This document shows, piece after piece, positions 1 through 9,234 of a stretch of 59,748 nucleotides of DNA. A model generated the notes under the pieces. It saw only the letters and a program-made list of their open reading frames with translations, did no database searches and had not been told where the DNA came from. Position 1 is the first letter of the stretch, and each line of letters begins with the position of its first letter. Made by a program: the position numbers and the translations under genes. This stretch comes from Alphaproteobacteria bacterium (GTDB lineage Bacteria; Pseudomonadota; Alphaproteobacteria; Caulobacterales; Maricaulaceae), in the NCBI GenBank assembly GCA_016124675.1, contig WGNG01000020.1, positions 1 to 59,748 on the forward strand, read 5' to 3'.

Positions 1-123
1 CTTCGCAAAGCCGCCGCGCGCACCGTCCCCGATCTGCACAACGCCGTCGCCGATGCCCTCGACGCCATCACCCCCGCCGAATGCGCCAACTACTTCACAG
101 CCTGCGGATATGAGCCGGAATAA
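1..123 (+). mobile_element. IS630-family transposase, C-terminal fragment
   Basis: The window opens inside a reading frame that ends with TAA at 121-123. The last 40 residues include the stretch TPAECANYFTACGYEPE, which I recognise as the usual end of the DDE domain of IS630-type transposases. Only the tail is visible, so the catalytic residues and the left inverted repeat lie outside the window and intactness cannot be judged. The right end of the element must lie just after the stop, somewhere in about 124-140, because coding-like sequence of another gene starts there. IS630 elements usually insert at TA dinucleotides. Confidence 0.8.
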
Positions 124-170
124 AGCGAAAATGCTCTAGCGGCACCTTCGCAGAATACGGCGCTTTCATC

Positions 171-575
171 GTGCGCAATCAGAATGGCAGGCTCAGCTCA
201 ACTGTACCCTTCACTTCAAACAATAGTGATAATGTAACATTTGGTGTTTCAGGTGATGGCGCCTCAGTTACGATGGCCGCTCAAGTACTTCGTGGAATTC
301 CGCCAACAAGCACAATTGTTGGATTCATACACACCCATAGAAATGACCCTCGACCCAGCGTAAACGACACGATGTTGGTCGGGTTCCTGGAAAGCAATCG
401 TGACCGTTTTGCCTTTCCAGCCTCCTTTGATTCCAAATTTCTCGACTATATCATTTATACGCCTCATCCGGATCGTAACATCCCAGGAATGCCGTCATTG
501 AGAGAATTCTCACGGAATGAAATGTCGCAAATTTCAGGAAGCCTCCAGGATCCCTGTGGGTATCGGTTGAACTGA
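171..575 (+). CDS. JAMM/JAB-like (DUF4329-type) protein, probably 5'-truncated by the IS element
   Basis: This 134-residue ORF from a GTG start contains the block GFIHTHRNDPRPSVNDTMLV, which resembles the zinc motif of JAMM/JAB peptidases (HxH, then S and D), although the spacing between the second H and the S is six rather than the canonical seven. The same frame is open upstream to about position 114, and the residues GTFAEYGAFIVRNQNG encoded at 141-188 look like the preceding JAB strand with its conserved Glu. The GTG is therefore probably an internal codon, and the true start was probably lost to the IS630 insertion. JAB/DUF4329 domains are often found at the C-terminus of polymorphic toxins. 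The stop is directly followed by the ATG of the next gene. Function is inferred only from the motif. Confidence 0.5.
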   Translation: MRNQNGRLSSTVPFTSNNSDNVTFGVSGDGASVTMAAQVLRGIPPTSTIVGFIHTHRNDPRPSVNDTMLVGFLESNRDRFAFPASFDSKFLDYIIYTPHPDRNIPGMPSLREFSRNEMSQISGSLQDPCGYRLN

Positions 576-1232
576 ATGAAACAGGCTATGAAAATGTTGT
601 TGCTGACAGCCGCATTTGCCATTCTGTCACTGGCGTTTGAAAGAGATGCGGCAGGACAACTTGTCTGCTTTGAACCGCGGCCTGATCATGAACTGCCGCA
701 ATGCCGCTTTCCATTTCCATACGATGACGTGATAACGAGCTTCGAAGTACAGTGCCCGCCAATCGGCGCCGTCAGATTTACATCCAAGCGCAATCTCGAT
801 AGAGTGAGTGCTGAAGAGGGCGCTTTCATATATGACTTGCAGTTTAATGGTGAAATTTTCAGCGCGGACGTCAACACATTTATAAATCGTGCGCTCTCCC
901 AATTCTACACATTAGTGAGACTGGAAAGTGTCTCATGCGCCTACGGTAACGAGTTTGACCTGCAATTGAGATTTCACCTTACCCGGAGATTGAGCCTCGG
1001 TCCCTTGACGGGCGGGCCTTATCGGGAGCGCCGCGCTGCTTTCAGTTTCCTGATCTACACCGTCACCATCAAGGACGGAGCCGTCATTTACGATCACGTC
1101 CGCGAATGGCTGGGTGACGATCATGCAGGCCCTGGAGAGTTAGTGCTATATGAGGCTTATGCCCGGGAGCATGGCTTTGACGACCTTCCCCTGCGTCCCC
1201 GCGCGCCGGAAGATGCGCCGTGGCGCCATTGA
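576..1232 (+). CDS. secreted hypothetical protein, paralogue 1
   Basis: A 218-residue protein with an N-terminal hydrophobic stretch (about residues 5-20, MLLLTAAFAILSLAF) that looks like a signal peptide, followed by a Cys-containing mature region. I do not recognise the family. It is clearly paralogous to the next gene: both share the blocks FINRA, FDLxLxFHLTR, FSFLIYT and the C-terminal DDLPLRPRAPEDAP. The start abuts the stop of the JAMM-like ORF, suggesting cotranslation, although ATGs at 588 and 594 are also possible starts. AT content is higher than in the flanking housekeeping genes, in keeping with an accessory origin. A role as a partner or immunity protein for the upstream JAMM-like ORF is conceivable but unsupported. 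Confidence 0.7.
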   Translation: MKQAMKMLLLTAAFAILSLAFERDAAGQLVCFEPRPDHELPQCRFPFPYDDVITSFEVQCPPIGAVRFTSKRNLDRVSAEEGAFIYDLQFNGEIFSADVNTFINRALSQFYTLVRLESVSCAYGNEFDLQLRFHLTRRLSLGPLTGGPYRERRAAFSFLIYTVTIKDGAVIYDHVREWLGDDHAGPGELVLYEAYAREHGFDDLPLRPRAPEDAPWRH

Positions 1233-1255
1233 GACTGGATTGAGAGGATAGCGTT

Positions 1256-1882
1256 ATGAAGTGGGTCCTTGGGCTCCTGACCGCGTCGGCCATCTGGTCG
1301 GCGGGAGCAATATCGGCGCATGCGCAAACCTTCTGCATCGACCCCGGCCCGGATCATGCGGAGGAATCTTGCCGGTTTGTCCCCTACAACACAAATGTGG
1401 AAACGGCATACGAGGCATCTTGCCGTCTCGGCGCCATCAGATTTACATCAAACCGAACCATCGGCAATATTTCAGAGGATATAGGACACTATACATATCG
1501 TCTATTCCTTAATGGGGAAACATATAGCGATCAGGTTGATGAGTTCATAAATCGCGCCATGGCTCAATATTACACAGTCGCGCGGCTGGATCGCATTGCC
1601 TGCCTGTATGGTGATGAATTTGACTTGCGCCTCAAGTTCCACCTGACCCGCCAATATGGCCATTTTGGCACCGTACGACCGGTGACGCGGCCCGTTTCGT
1701 TCAGCTTCCTGATTTACACCATCACCATCAAGGATGGAGAGGTGCTTTACGACGAGGTCCGCGAGTGGATCAGCGATGATATCGGCTGGCCGGGCCAGCT
1801 TGTGATCGCGCGCGAGTTCACCCTTGAGTACGGGATAGACGACCTGCCCCTGCGTCCCCGCGCACCGGAAGATGCGCCGTGA
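1256..1882 (+). CDS. secreted hypothetical protein, paralogue 2
   Basis: A 208-residue protein with a signal peptide (WVLGLLTASAIWSAGAISAHA, cleavage probably after AHA near residue 23). The mature part starts QTFCIDPGPDHAEESCRF and parallels that of the upstream gene. Conserved cysteines in the first half could form disulfides in the periplasm. It shares FSFLIYTITIKDG and DDLPLRPRAPEDAP with paralogue 1, and the 3' ends of the two genes are almost identical at DNA level. The last 11 bases overlap the start of the Fic gene. Family and function are unknown to me. Confidence 0.72.
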   Translation: MKWVLGLLTASAIWSAGAISAHAQTFCIDPGPDHAEESCRFVPYNTNVETAYEASCRLGAIRFTSNRTIGNISEDIGHYTYRLFLNGETYSDQVDEFINRAMAQYYTVARLDRIACLYGDEFDLRLKFHLTRQYGHFGTVRPVTRPVSFSFLIYTITIKDGEVLYDEVREWISDDIGWPGQLVIAREFTLEYGIDDLPLRPRAPEDAP

Positions 1883-2570
1883 CGCTATGCGGGTGAACCT
1901 GTTGGATGTCAGGCCCGGCTTCGCCTATCCCGAGCTCGATCATCACCACCTGGACGCGCTTCTGACCGGACTGACAGCGCTGCGGGCGCTGCCGGACGAC
2001 ATCGCCCTGGCCCGCGACATGGCCAGGACAAGCGCCCGCCATCAATCCAACCTGCTCCGCCATGCCGATCATCTCGCCGGGCGAACACGTCCTGTTCTGG
2101 AAGACCTGAAAGGCGCACCGGCTGAGCTGGACATGATCGCGATCCGCGTGCTGGGCGCCGGCGCCGGGTTTCGCACCGGCAGCGCCCGTTCAGGCGTCTG
2201 CGGGAACTACCGCATGCTGTACCCTGTCGCGGAGCGTCTGTCAGGTCTGATGGATCAATGGCTCAGCCTGTCACCTGACGACGCCCCTCACCCTTTGGCC
2301 TGGGCCATGCTGCGCTATCTCACGCTGGTGTTGATCCACCCCTATCGCGATGGCAATGGACGCATGGCGCGCGCCATTCTGGAGATCGACCTGAGCCGGA
2401 TCACAGGCCGCGCCATTGCGCCGCTCAGCCTGTCGCCGTTTCTGCATAATGACATTCACGCCTTGGCCGAAGCGGTCGTGAATGCGCACAGATTAAAGAC
2501 CAACCAACCGCTGTTCAGCTGGCTGGCTGGCCTTTTCCAAACCCGGCTGGCCTATCGGCCCTGCGCCTAG
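1872..2570 (+). CDS. Fic-domain protein (probable AMPylase or related nucleotidyl/phosphoryl transferase)
   Basis: A 232-residue protein with the Fic signature HPYRDGNGRMAR at residues 156-167: the catalytic His, the D/E-GNGR anion hole and the final Arg are all present. The upstream segment GNYRMLYPVAERLSGLMDQW matches the flap and helix region of Fic proteins. Fic enzymes usually transfer AMP from ATP to Ser/Thr/Tyr hydroxyls. I see no clear (S/T)xxxE(G/N) inhibitory helix, so the protein may act as an unrestrained enzyme or be controlled by a partner. The start chosen overlaps the upstream secreted gene by 11 bases; ATG 1887 is the alternative. Its stop overlaps the stop of lemA on the other strand. 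Confidence 0.85.
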   Translation: MRRDAMRVNLLDVRPGFAYPELDHHHLDALLTGLTALRALPDDIALARDMARTSARHQSNLLRHADHLAGRTRPVLEDLKGAPAELDMIAIRVLGAGAGFRTGSARSGVCGNYRMLYPVAERLSGLMDQWLSLSPDDAPHPLAWAMLRYLTLVLIHPYRDGNGRMARAILEIDLSRITGRAIAPLSLSPFLHNDIHALAEAVVNAHRLKTNQPLFSWLAGLFQTRLAYRPCA

Positions 2571-3115
2571 AACGACACAGACGGCGTGGCGCGTTCGGTT
2601 CCGGCGATCTCGAAGAATTCCTTCTCCTTGAAACCGAACATGCCCGCCAGCACGACCGCCGGGAATTGCTCGATGGCCGTGTTGTATTCCGACACGGCGT
2701 TGTTGAAGAAGCGGCGCGCGGCGGCGATCTTGTTTTCCAGATCGGCCAGCTCGTTCTGCAGCTTGAGGAAATTCTGGTTCGCCTTCAGGTCCGGATAGGC
2801 TTCCGACAGGGCGAAGAGCTGGCGCAGCGCGCCCGACAGCATGTTCTCCGCCTGGGCGAGATCCTTGACCGAGCTGGCGTCCACCGCCTGCTGGCGGGCT
2901 TTGACCACATTTTCCAGCGTCTGGCTCTCGTGGGCAGCGTAGCCTTTCACCGTCTCCACCAGATTGGGGACCAGGTCGTGGCGCTGCTTGAGCTGGACGT
3001 CGATATCACCCCACGCCTGACGCGTCGTCTGACGCAGCGCGACCAGGCGGTTATAGATCAGGACGATGACCAGGCCGACCACCGCCACGATGGCCAGAAA
3101 CACCATGAATTCCAT
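2567..3115 (-). CDS. lemA: LemA family protein
   Basis: A 182-residue protein beginning MEFMVFLAIVAVVGLVIVLIYN, a single N-terminal membrane anchor with a short outside part. A helical domain follows with the LemA hallmarks DVQLKQRHDLVPNLVETVKGYAxHE and YNTAIEQFP. The family is widespread and linked to envelope functions, but its biochemical role is not established. The frame is open 225 bases further upstream, but that part is low-complexity, runs through the GC-rich repeat, and does not resemble LemA, so I start at 3115. Its stop codon interlocks with that of the convergent Fic gene. Confidence 0.9.
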   Translation of the reverse strand: MEFMVFLAIVAVVGLVIVLIYNRLVALRQTTRQAWGDIDVQLKQRHDLVPNLVETVKGYAAHESQTLENVVKARQQAVDASSVKDLAQAENMLSGALRQLFALSEAYPDLKANQNFLKLQNELADLENKIAAARRFFNNAVSEYNTAIEQFPAVVLAGMFGFKEKEFFEIAGTERATPSVSF

Positions 3116-3275
3116 GTCGCACTCCTCAAGCCCGGCGCGGGTCTGCGCCTGCCTGAGTGGTTTAACCTGCGCGCGCGCCAACGCCAACTGACAACGCAGA
3201 CAGGGTCGACGGCCAGTCAAGCGTGAGGCCGATCGCACTTGAGCCATGGTCCCGCTGAAGACGGCGCTGGCCATT

Positions 3276-3386
3276 CTCCCTCCCCCCACCGGGGGAGGGT
3301 TGGGGTGGGGGGCGCGCCATTTCAGCAACCCTGACGCCACCCCTCACCGCCGCACACCCCACCCTGACCCTCCCCTCAAGGGGGGG
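3276..3386. repeat. GC-rich intergenic palindromic element
   Basis: This sits in the 348-base gap between lemA and parC, which holds no convincing gene. The left part is a 9-bp hairpin (3278-3286 with 3291-3299, loop CACC) followed by GGTTGGGGTGGGG. The right part, around 3355-3386, is an imperfect inverted version (CACCCCACCCTGACCCTCCCC, then a G run). The two arms could fold on each other into a long stem. This looks like the C/G-tract intergenic repeats scattered through many alphaproteobacterial genomes. The rest of the gap must hold the promoters of both genes, but I cannot place them. Confidence 0.55.
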
Positions 3387-3463
3387 AAAAAGTGCTCATG
3401 GCCCTAACGCGATAGGCCTGCCTCAAGGAGTAAGGAGGACGTATACAGCCAGCTTAACCAAAA

Positions 3464-5707
3464 TCATCGCCCGTCAAACCGCCTGGACGCAAAGCCCTTG
3501 GGCGCCAGCTTGCCGGCCTGGGCGCGCCGCCCCTCGAACAGGCGCCAGTCCTCAACGAGATGGCGCCGGCCCGCCGGGTCGATGCGGATAAGCCCTTCGG
3601 CGCTGTTGAACACGGTGATGTCAGCAAGGCCGGACTGCTTGGAGCCGCCCATGAGGCGCACGCCCTTGCCGCGCACCATGTCGGGCATGTCCTCCAGCGG
3701 GAAAGCCAGAAGCTTGCGGTTCTCGCCCAGCACGGCCACCCGGTCGCCCGTCACCGGTACGGCGGCCATGGCCCGCGCGCCGTCAGACAGGGTGAGCACC
3801 TGGCGCCCGGCCCGCTTGGCGGCGGGCAGCTCCTTCTCCTCCACGATGAAGCCATGGCCCGATGTGGCGGCGAGCAGGAGCTTGCGCGCCGGGTCATGGC
3901 GCAGCAGCGTCACGGGATCGGCATCGTCGGCGGCGTCCACCATCAGGCGCACCGGTTCGCCAAAGCCGCGCCCGCCGGGGAGTTTGGCGGCGTCCAGGGT
4001 GAACCAGCGCCCGTCGGTGGTGAACAGGAGGAGCTTGTCTGTGGTCTCGGCCTTGACCGCGAACAGGGTCTCATCGCCGTCCTTGTGCTTCAGGGCCGAG
4101 AGGTCATCCACATGGCCCTTGAGGGCGCGGATCCAGCCCATGCGCGACAGGATGACCGTGATGGGCTCGCGCGCGATCAGCGCCTCGTCCACCGCGTCGG
4201 ACAGATCGGCGGACGGGGCATCAGCGAATTCGGTCCGGCGCTTGCCCAGCGGCGTCGCGGGGCCAAAGCGCGTCTTCACCTCGGCGATCTCGCTGTCCAC
4301 GGCCTTCCACTGCACGGCCTCGTCGGCGATCAGCGCCTGCAGCGCCGAGCGCTCCGCGCCCAGCGTGTCGGCCTCGGCGCGCAGCGTCATCTCTTCCAGC
4401 TTGCGCAAGGAGCGCAGGCGCATGTTCAGGATCGCCTCCGCCTGGCGCTCTGTCAGGCTGAACGCCGCCATCAGGACGGGTCGCGGCTCGTCCTCCTCGC
4501 GGATGATGCGGATCACCTCGTCGAGATTGAGGAAGGCGATGATATAGCCGGCCAGAACCTCCAGCCGGTCCTCCACCTTTTCGAGGCGGGCGCGGGCGCG
4601 GCGCACCACCACCACCTGGCGGTGGTCGAGCCAGATGCGCAGCGCCTCTTTCAGCCCCACCACGCGCGGCGCGCCGGTGGCGTCCAGCACATTCATGTTC
4701 ATCGCAAAGCGCACTTCCAGATCGGTGACCCGGAACAGCGATTCCATCAGCAGGGCCGGATCGACGGTGCGGCTCCTGGGCTCGAACACGACGCGGATAT
4801 CCTCCGCGCTCTCGTCCATCACGTCGGCTAGAAGCGGAAGCTTCTTCTGCTCCAGCAGGGCGGCGATGCGTTCGATGAGGCGCGATTTCTGCACCAGATA
4901 GGGAATCTCGGTGACGATCACGCGCCACTGGCCGCGGGCCGCCTCCTCCACCTCCCAGCGCGCGCGCAGGCGGAAGCCGCCGCGCCCGGTCTCATACGCC
5001 TCCAGCATGGACTGCACCGGCTCCACGCACACCCCGCCGGTGGGGAAGTCCGGCCCCTTGACGTAGTTCATCAAGGTCTCGGTGGCGGCATTGGGCGTCT
5101 TGATCAGGTGGCGCGCCGCATCGCACAGCTCGGCAGCATTATGGGGCGGGATATTGGTGGCCATGCCCACGGCAATCCCCGCCGAGCCGTTGGCCAGGAG
5201 GTTCGGGAAGGCCGAAGGCAGGACCAGCGGCTCTTCATCCTCGCCGTCATAGGTGGTGCGAAAATCGACGGTGCCCGCATCGTAGTCCTGCAGGATGAGA
5301 CGGGCAGCTTCGGTCAGGCGCGCTTCGGTATAGCGCATGGCCGCCGCGCCATCGCCGTCCACATTGCCGAAATTGCCCTGGCCCTCCACCAGCGGATAGC
5401 GGCTGGCGAAATCCTGGGCCAGGCGCACCAGCGCCTCATACACCGCCTGGTCGCCATGGGGGTGGAAGCGGCCGATGACATCGCCCACGACGCGCGCGCA
5501 TTTCTTGAAGGCGGAGTCCGGGTCCAGCTTCAAAAGCCGCATGGCGTAAAGCAGGCGCCGGTGAACGGGCTTCAGCCCGTCGCGCGCATCGGGCAGCGCC
5601 CGCTGGGTGATGGTGGACAAGGCATAGGCGAGGTAGCGCGAGGACAAGGCGTCCTCGAAGCTCTGCTCGAAAATCCGCCCGCCCTCGCCGGGAAACTGCT
5701 CACCCAT
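3464..5707 (-). CDS. parC: DNA topoisomerase IV subunit A
   Basis: ParC cleaves and rejoins DNA to decatenate daughter chromosomes, acting with ParE, which lies at 31483-33573. The 747 residues match the usual length of about 750. The N-terminal breakage-reunion domain shows [15 protein letters not shown] (residues 82-96), [23 protein letters not shown] with catalytic Tyr126, and the tower domain. The C-terminal third carries the degenerate beta-pinwheel repeats. The residue at the classical quinolone position (Ser80 in E. coli) is Gln87, which I believe is normal in this group. The start [21 protein letters not shown] agrees with relatives. Confidence 0.95.
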   Translation of the reverse strand: MGEQFPGEGGRIFEQSFEDALSSRYLAYALSTITQRALPDARDGLKPVHRRLLYAMRLLKLDPDSAFKKCARVVGDVIGRFHPHGDQAVYEALVRLAQDFASRYPLVEGQGNFGNVDGDGAAAMRYTEARLTEAARLILQDYDAGTVDFRTTYDGEDEEPLVLPSAFPNLLANGSAGIAVGMATNIPPHNAAELCDAARHLIKTPNAATETLMNYVKGPDFPTGGVCVEPVQSMLEAYETGRGGFRLRARWEVEEAARGQWRVIVTEIPYLVQKSRLIERIAALLEQKKLPLLADVMDESAEDIRVVFEPRSRTVDPALLMESLFRVTDLEVRFAMNMNVLDATGAPRVVGLKEALRIWLDHRQVVVVRRARARLEKVEDRLEVLAGYIIAFLNLDEVIRIIREEDEPRPVLMAAFSLTERQAEAILNMRLRSLRKLEEMTLRAEADTLGAERSALQALIADEAVQWKAVDSEIAEVKTRFGPATPLGKRRTEFADAPSADLSDAVDEALIAREPITVILSRMGWIRALKGHVDDLSALKHKDGDETLFAVKAETTDKLLLFTTDGRWFTLDAAKLPGGRGFGEPVRLMVDAADDADPVTLLRHDPARKLLLAATSGHGFIVEEKELPAAKRAGRQVLTLSDGARAMAAVPVTGDRVAVLGENRKLLAFPLEDMPDMVRGKGVRLMGGSKQSGLADITVFNSAEGLIRIDPAGRRHLVEDWRLFEGRRAQAGKLAPKGFASRRFDGR

Positions 5708-5793
5708 ATCGTCCTCGCGATTCGATCAGGCCCGACTATACGCGGTGATGCGCGGACGCGAGGGGTGCGCGGTGCAGCCCCATCAACATCTCT

Positions 5794-7947
5794 TCACGTC
5801 TCCCACGGCCGCCCGCGCCTTGTGTCATTTGCGGCGCGCAGGCGGATGACGCGGCCATCGCGGATCCAGACTTCCGCGCCGCCCAGTTCCTCCCGCGCCG
5901 GATCGTCCAGCAGGATGGCGGCGCAGCGGCGCTTGCGCCAGGCGCTGGCGCGGCCGTTGAACACGATGAGATCGGCGCGCTCGCAGTCCTCCACGAGCGC
6001 TTCGGGCTCGCCGGTCACCGCAATCAGCACGCCCTGCGCCGTGCGGCCGGTGCAGCCCAGCGCATCGCAGGCCAGGTCCGCGCGCTGCGGGCCGGCGCTG
6101 CCCTCCCCGGCGCGCTGCAGGAAGACGGTGGAGGCAAAGCGCGCGCGGCGGGTGTCGGTGGCCTGGAAGCCTGCGCCCTCCTCAAAGCGCGCCAGCACCA
6201 CGCCGCCATCGGCGATCATCATGTCAGGCGGGCTCTGCACGCTCCACAGCACCAGGGCGACCAGCGTCACAGCCCCGCCTGCGAGGCGCGCAAGGCCCAG
6301 CCCGAGGGTCAGGAGCGCGAAGCCGGCGGCGTAGAGCGCCACAACAGGCCCGCCGGCGGCGGTGACCAGCACTTCGGCGCCCTCCAGACCGGCGCTCCAA
6401 TAGGCGATGGCCATCACCACGCGCAGACCGTAATCCATCGCCATCAGGAAAACGGCGTCGAGACCGAAGGGCGCTGCGGCGAGCGCCATCACGCCCACAG
6501 GCATGACCCAGAAGGTGAAGACCGGCATGGCCAGCAGATTGGCGATCAGGCCGTAGGCGGCCATGCGCTGGAAATGGAAGGCGGCGAAGGCCCCGGTGGC
6601 TGCCCCCGCGACCAGTGAGGTGACGGCGAGACCGGCGAAACTGCCCGTGGCCCGCCCGATCAGGCCGGGGCGGCCCTCTGGCGCGGGGCGCACCCGCATC
6701 CACGCCTCATAGACGGCGATCAGCGCGGCCACGGCGGCGAAGCTCATCTGGAACCCGGCATGGATCACGCTTTCGGGCGCAATCAGCAAGACGGCCAGCG
6801 CCGCCAGCGCCAGCGACCGCAGCGAGAAGGCGCGCCGGTCGATCAGCACGCCGATGAGCACCACGCACGCCATGATCCAGGCCCGCTGGGTCGAGACGGC
6901 GGCGCCCGACAGGATGAGGTAGACGGTCGCGGCCAGGATGGCGATGAGGGCGGCGGGCTTGCGCGGATCATGGGCGCGGGCCAGCGGCTCGATGCTCGCC
7001 AGAACCAATCGCACGGCGAAGAACACCCCGCCTGCAAACAGCGCCATGTGCAGGCCGGAGATCGCCAGAATATGCCCCAGCCCTGACAGGCGCAGCGCCT
7101 CGGCGTCGTCCTCGCTGACCCCGGCGCGCTCGCCCGTCAGCAAGGCGGCGGCGATGGCGCCGGTCTGCTCTCCGGCGACAGCCTCGACCCTTTGGGCCAG
7201 ACGCCATCGCAGGCCCGCCAGCCAGCGCGCGAACCCGCCGCCCTCGACCGAGGCTGGCTGAAGCGGCGTGACCGCATACCCTGTCAGCGCCACAGACTGG
7301 AACCAGGCCGCGCGCCCGCCATCATAGCCGCCGGGCGCAGCGGGGCCCGTGGGGCGGGTCAGCGATGCGCGCACCCGCACGCCGTCGCCCGGCGCGAAAT
7401 CACCCAGGGACGCCCGCACGCGGATGCGCCGGGGCGGCTCGTCCATGCCCTCCATCGCCGTCACCCGGATACGAAGGCGCGACCTTGTTCCGCCGCGCTC
7501 GATGGCTTCAACCCAGCCCTCCACCGTCAACGCCCGGCCCGACAGATCGAGTGGCGGCGGGGTCAGGCGCTCGGCCCGCAGCTGGGTGTGCGCGAAGCCG
7601 AACACGCAGACAGCGGTCAGCAGCAGGCCATAGAGGAGGATCGCGCGGCTGCGCGCCCACAGGGCGCCCGCCAGCAGGACCGCCGCCAGCGCCATCAGCG
7701 CGCGCGCCGCCCAGGCGGGAGGTTCGGCCGGGAGCGCGAGATACGCCGCCGCTCCTGCCGCCAGCGCGCATGGCAGCCACAGGATGAGGCGCGAGGGATC
7801 GGGCGCGCTGAAGCCTGCAGGGGCGCCCAGCACGGCCACAGCGCTGCGCTCCCAGAAACCGGGCGCGCGCCGGGAAGGATCAAAGACCGCGTCCACGCGG
7901 AAGCTTTGCGCCTGACGCGCGTTTCGGGCAAGGCCCGTTCGCGTCAT
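5794..7947 (-). CDS. comEC: ComEC/Rec2-family DNA uptake channel protein
   Basis: A 717-residue multi-pass inner-membrane protein. After about 45 polar residues there are several hydrophobic segments, then the OB-like DUF4131 region (around residues 120-230), then the Competence domain with LSGLGHILAISGLHMALFAGGVFF and many membrane helices to about residue 570. In competent bacteria ComEC passes single-stranded DNA into the cytoplasm. The C-terminal 140 residues take the place of the metallo-beta-lactamase-like domain but lack the HxHxDH zinc motif, as in several alphaproteobacterial versions. The start lies 10 bases downstream of the aminotransferase stop, so the two are probably cotranscribed. 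Confidence 0.9.
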   Translation of the reverse strand: MTRTGLARNARQAQSFRVDAVFDPSRRAPGFWERSAVAVLGAPAGFSAPDPSRLILWLPCALAAGAAAYLALPAEPPAWAARALMALAAVLLAGALWARSRAILLYGLLLTAVCVFGFAHTQLRAERLTPPPLDLSGRALTVEGWVEAIERGGTRSRLRIRVTAMEGMDEPPRRIRVRASLGDFAPGDGVRVRASLTRPTGPAAPGGYDGGRAAWFQSVALTGYAVTPLQPASVEGGGFARWLAGLRWRLAQRVEAVAGEQTGAIAAALLTGERAGVSEDDAEALRLSGLGHILAISGLHMALFAGGVFFAVRLVLASIEPLARAHDPRKPAALIAILAATVYLILSGAAVSTQRAWIMACVVLIGVLIDRRAFSLRSLALAALAVLLIAPESVIHAGFQMSFAAVAALIAVYEAWMRVRPAPEGRPGLIGRATGSFAGLAVTSLVAGAATGAFAAFHFQRMAAYGLIANLLAMPVFTFWVMPVGVMALAAAPFGLDAVFLMAMDYGLRVVMAIAYWSAGLEGAEVLVTAAGGPVVALYAAGFALLTLGLGLARLAGGAVTLVALVLWSVQSPPDMMIADGGVVLARFEEGAGFQATDTRRARFASTVFLQRAGEGSAGPQRADLACDALGCTGRTAQGVLIAVTGEPEALVEDCERADLIVFNGRASAWRKRRCAAILLDDPAREELGGAEVWIRDGRVIRLRAANDTRRGRPWET

Positions 7948-7957
7948 GCGCGAGCGG

Positions 7958-9190
7958 CTATCCCTTGGCGAAGAAGCCCTTCATGGCGCGCGCCGCCTGA
8001 CGGATGCGCTGCTCGTTCTCTACCAGCGCCAGGCGCACATGGGTGTCGCCGCGCTCGCCAAAGCCCAGACCCGGCGCCACGGCCACATCGGTCTCCTCCA
8101 GCAGGCGCTTGGCGAACTCCACCGAGCCCATATGGGCGAAGGGTTCCGGGATCGGCGTCCAGGCGAACATGGTCGCGGGCGGGCTCGGGATATTGAACCC
8201 GATGCGTCCGAAGCTTTCCACCATGACGTCGCGGCGCTTGCGATAGATCAGGCGCGCCGCCTCCACCCCGTCCTGGGGACCGTCCAGCGCGGCCACCGCC
8301 GCGATCTGGATCGGCGTGAAGGCGCCATAGTCGAGATAGGATTTCACCCGCTTGAGCGCCTCCACCAGGCGCGCCGATCCGGCCGCAAAGCCGATACGCC
8401 AGCCCGGCATGGAATAGGTCTTCGACATGGAGGTGAACTCCACCGCCACATCGCGCGCGCCCTTGACCTGAAGGATGGAGGGCGGCGGCCCGCCATCAAA
8501 CCAGATATCGGCATAGGCCAGATCGGAGATGATAACGAGGTCATTGTCGCGCGCCAGCTTGACCGCCTCTTCGTAGAAGTCGAGGCCCACCACCCGCGCG
8601 GTGGGGTTGGACGGGAAGTTCAACACAAGGGCCGATGGCGCGGGGATGGAGCGCTTGCACGCCAGCGCGGCGTCGCGCAGAAACGTCTCCGGATCGTTGA
8701 ACCCGACCGGGCGCACGGCGGCTCCGGCGATGATGAAGCCGAACATGTGAATGGGATAGGACGGGTCCGGCACCAGGATGACATCGCCCGGCGCGGTGAT
8801 CGCCTGGGCGAGATTGGCCAGCCCTTCCTTGGACCCCAGCGTGACGCACACTTCGGTGTCGGGATTGAGCGCCACGTCAAAGCGCCGCTCGTAATAGCGC
8901 GCCAGCGCCCGGCGCAGGGAGGGCAGGCCCTGGCTGGCCGAATAGCGATGGGCGCGCGGATCGGCGGTGACTTCCTTCAGCTTGTCGATGATGTGCTGGG
9001 CGGGCGGCAGATCGGGATTGCCCATGCCGAAATCGATGACATCGCGCCCCGCCTTGCGGCTGGCGGCCTTCATCCGGTTCACTTCCGCGAACACGTAAGG
9101 CGGCAGGCGCCGCTCCCGGTAAAACACATCAGTCTGGGACGCGGTCATGGAAGGGTCCGGTTGCTGCGCTGCCACATGGATGTTCAGCAT
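7958..9190 (-). CDS. alaC: class I/II PLP-dependent aminotransferase (AlaC-like)
   Basis: A fold-type I aminotransferase of 410 residues. PLP-binding features are visible: NFPSNPTARVV, SDLAYADIWFDG (Asp223 and Tyr226), and SMSKTYSMPGWRIGFAAG with the Schiff-base Lys257. The N-terminal block RRLPPYVFAEVNRMKAxxR and DVIDFGMGNPDLP are typical of the AlaC/YfdZ glutamate-pyruvate aminotransferase branch, which also contains LL-diaminopimelate aminotransferase-like proteins, so the exact substrate is not certain. The start at 9190 adds 14 residues before the conserved region; ATG 9148 is an alternative and neither has a strong Shine-Dalgarno sequence. comEC follows 10 bases downstream. Confidence 0.85.
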   Translation of the reverse strand: MLNIHVAAQQPDPSMTASQTDVFYRERRLPPYVFAEVNRMKAASRKAGRDVIDFGMGNPDLPPAQHIIDKLKEVTADPRAHRYSASQGLPSLRRALARYYERRFDVALNPDTEVCVTLGSKEGLANLAQAITAPGDVILVPDPSYPIHMFGFIIAGAAVRPVGFNDPETFLRDAALACKRSIPAPSALVLNFPSNPTARVVGLDFYEEAVKLARDNDLVIISDLAYADIWFDGGPPPSILQVKGARDVAVEFTSMSKTYSMPGWRIGFAAGSARLVEALKRVKSYLDYGAFTPIQIAAVAALDGPQDGVEAARLIYRKRRDVMVESFGRIGFNIPSPPATMFAWTPIPEPFAHMGSVEFAKRLLEETDVAVAPGLGFGERGDTHVRLALVENEQRIRQAARAMKGFFAKG

Positions 9191-9234
9191 TCAGCCGCAA
9201 CGCCGCACGCGTCAATGGCGCAGCGCGGCGCGGG

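Noticed and set aside
3560-4831. Long open frames antisense to parC (349 and 423 codons)
   Set aside because: Mirror frames caused by high GC; parC is unambiguous.
3485-5707. Gln at the quinolone-resistance position of ParC as a resistance mutation
   Set aside because: I believe Gln is common there in alphaproteobacterial ParC, so it is probably lineage background.
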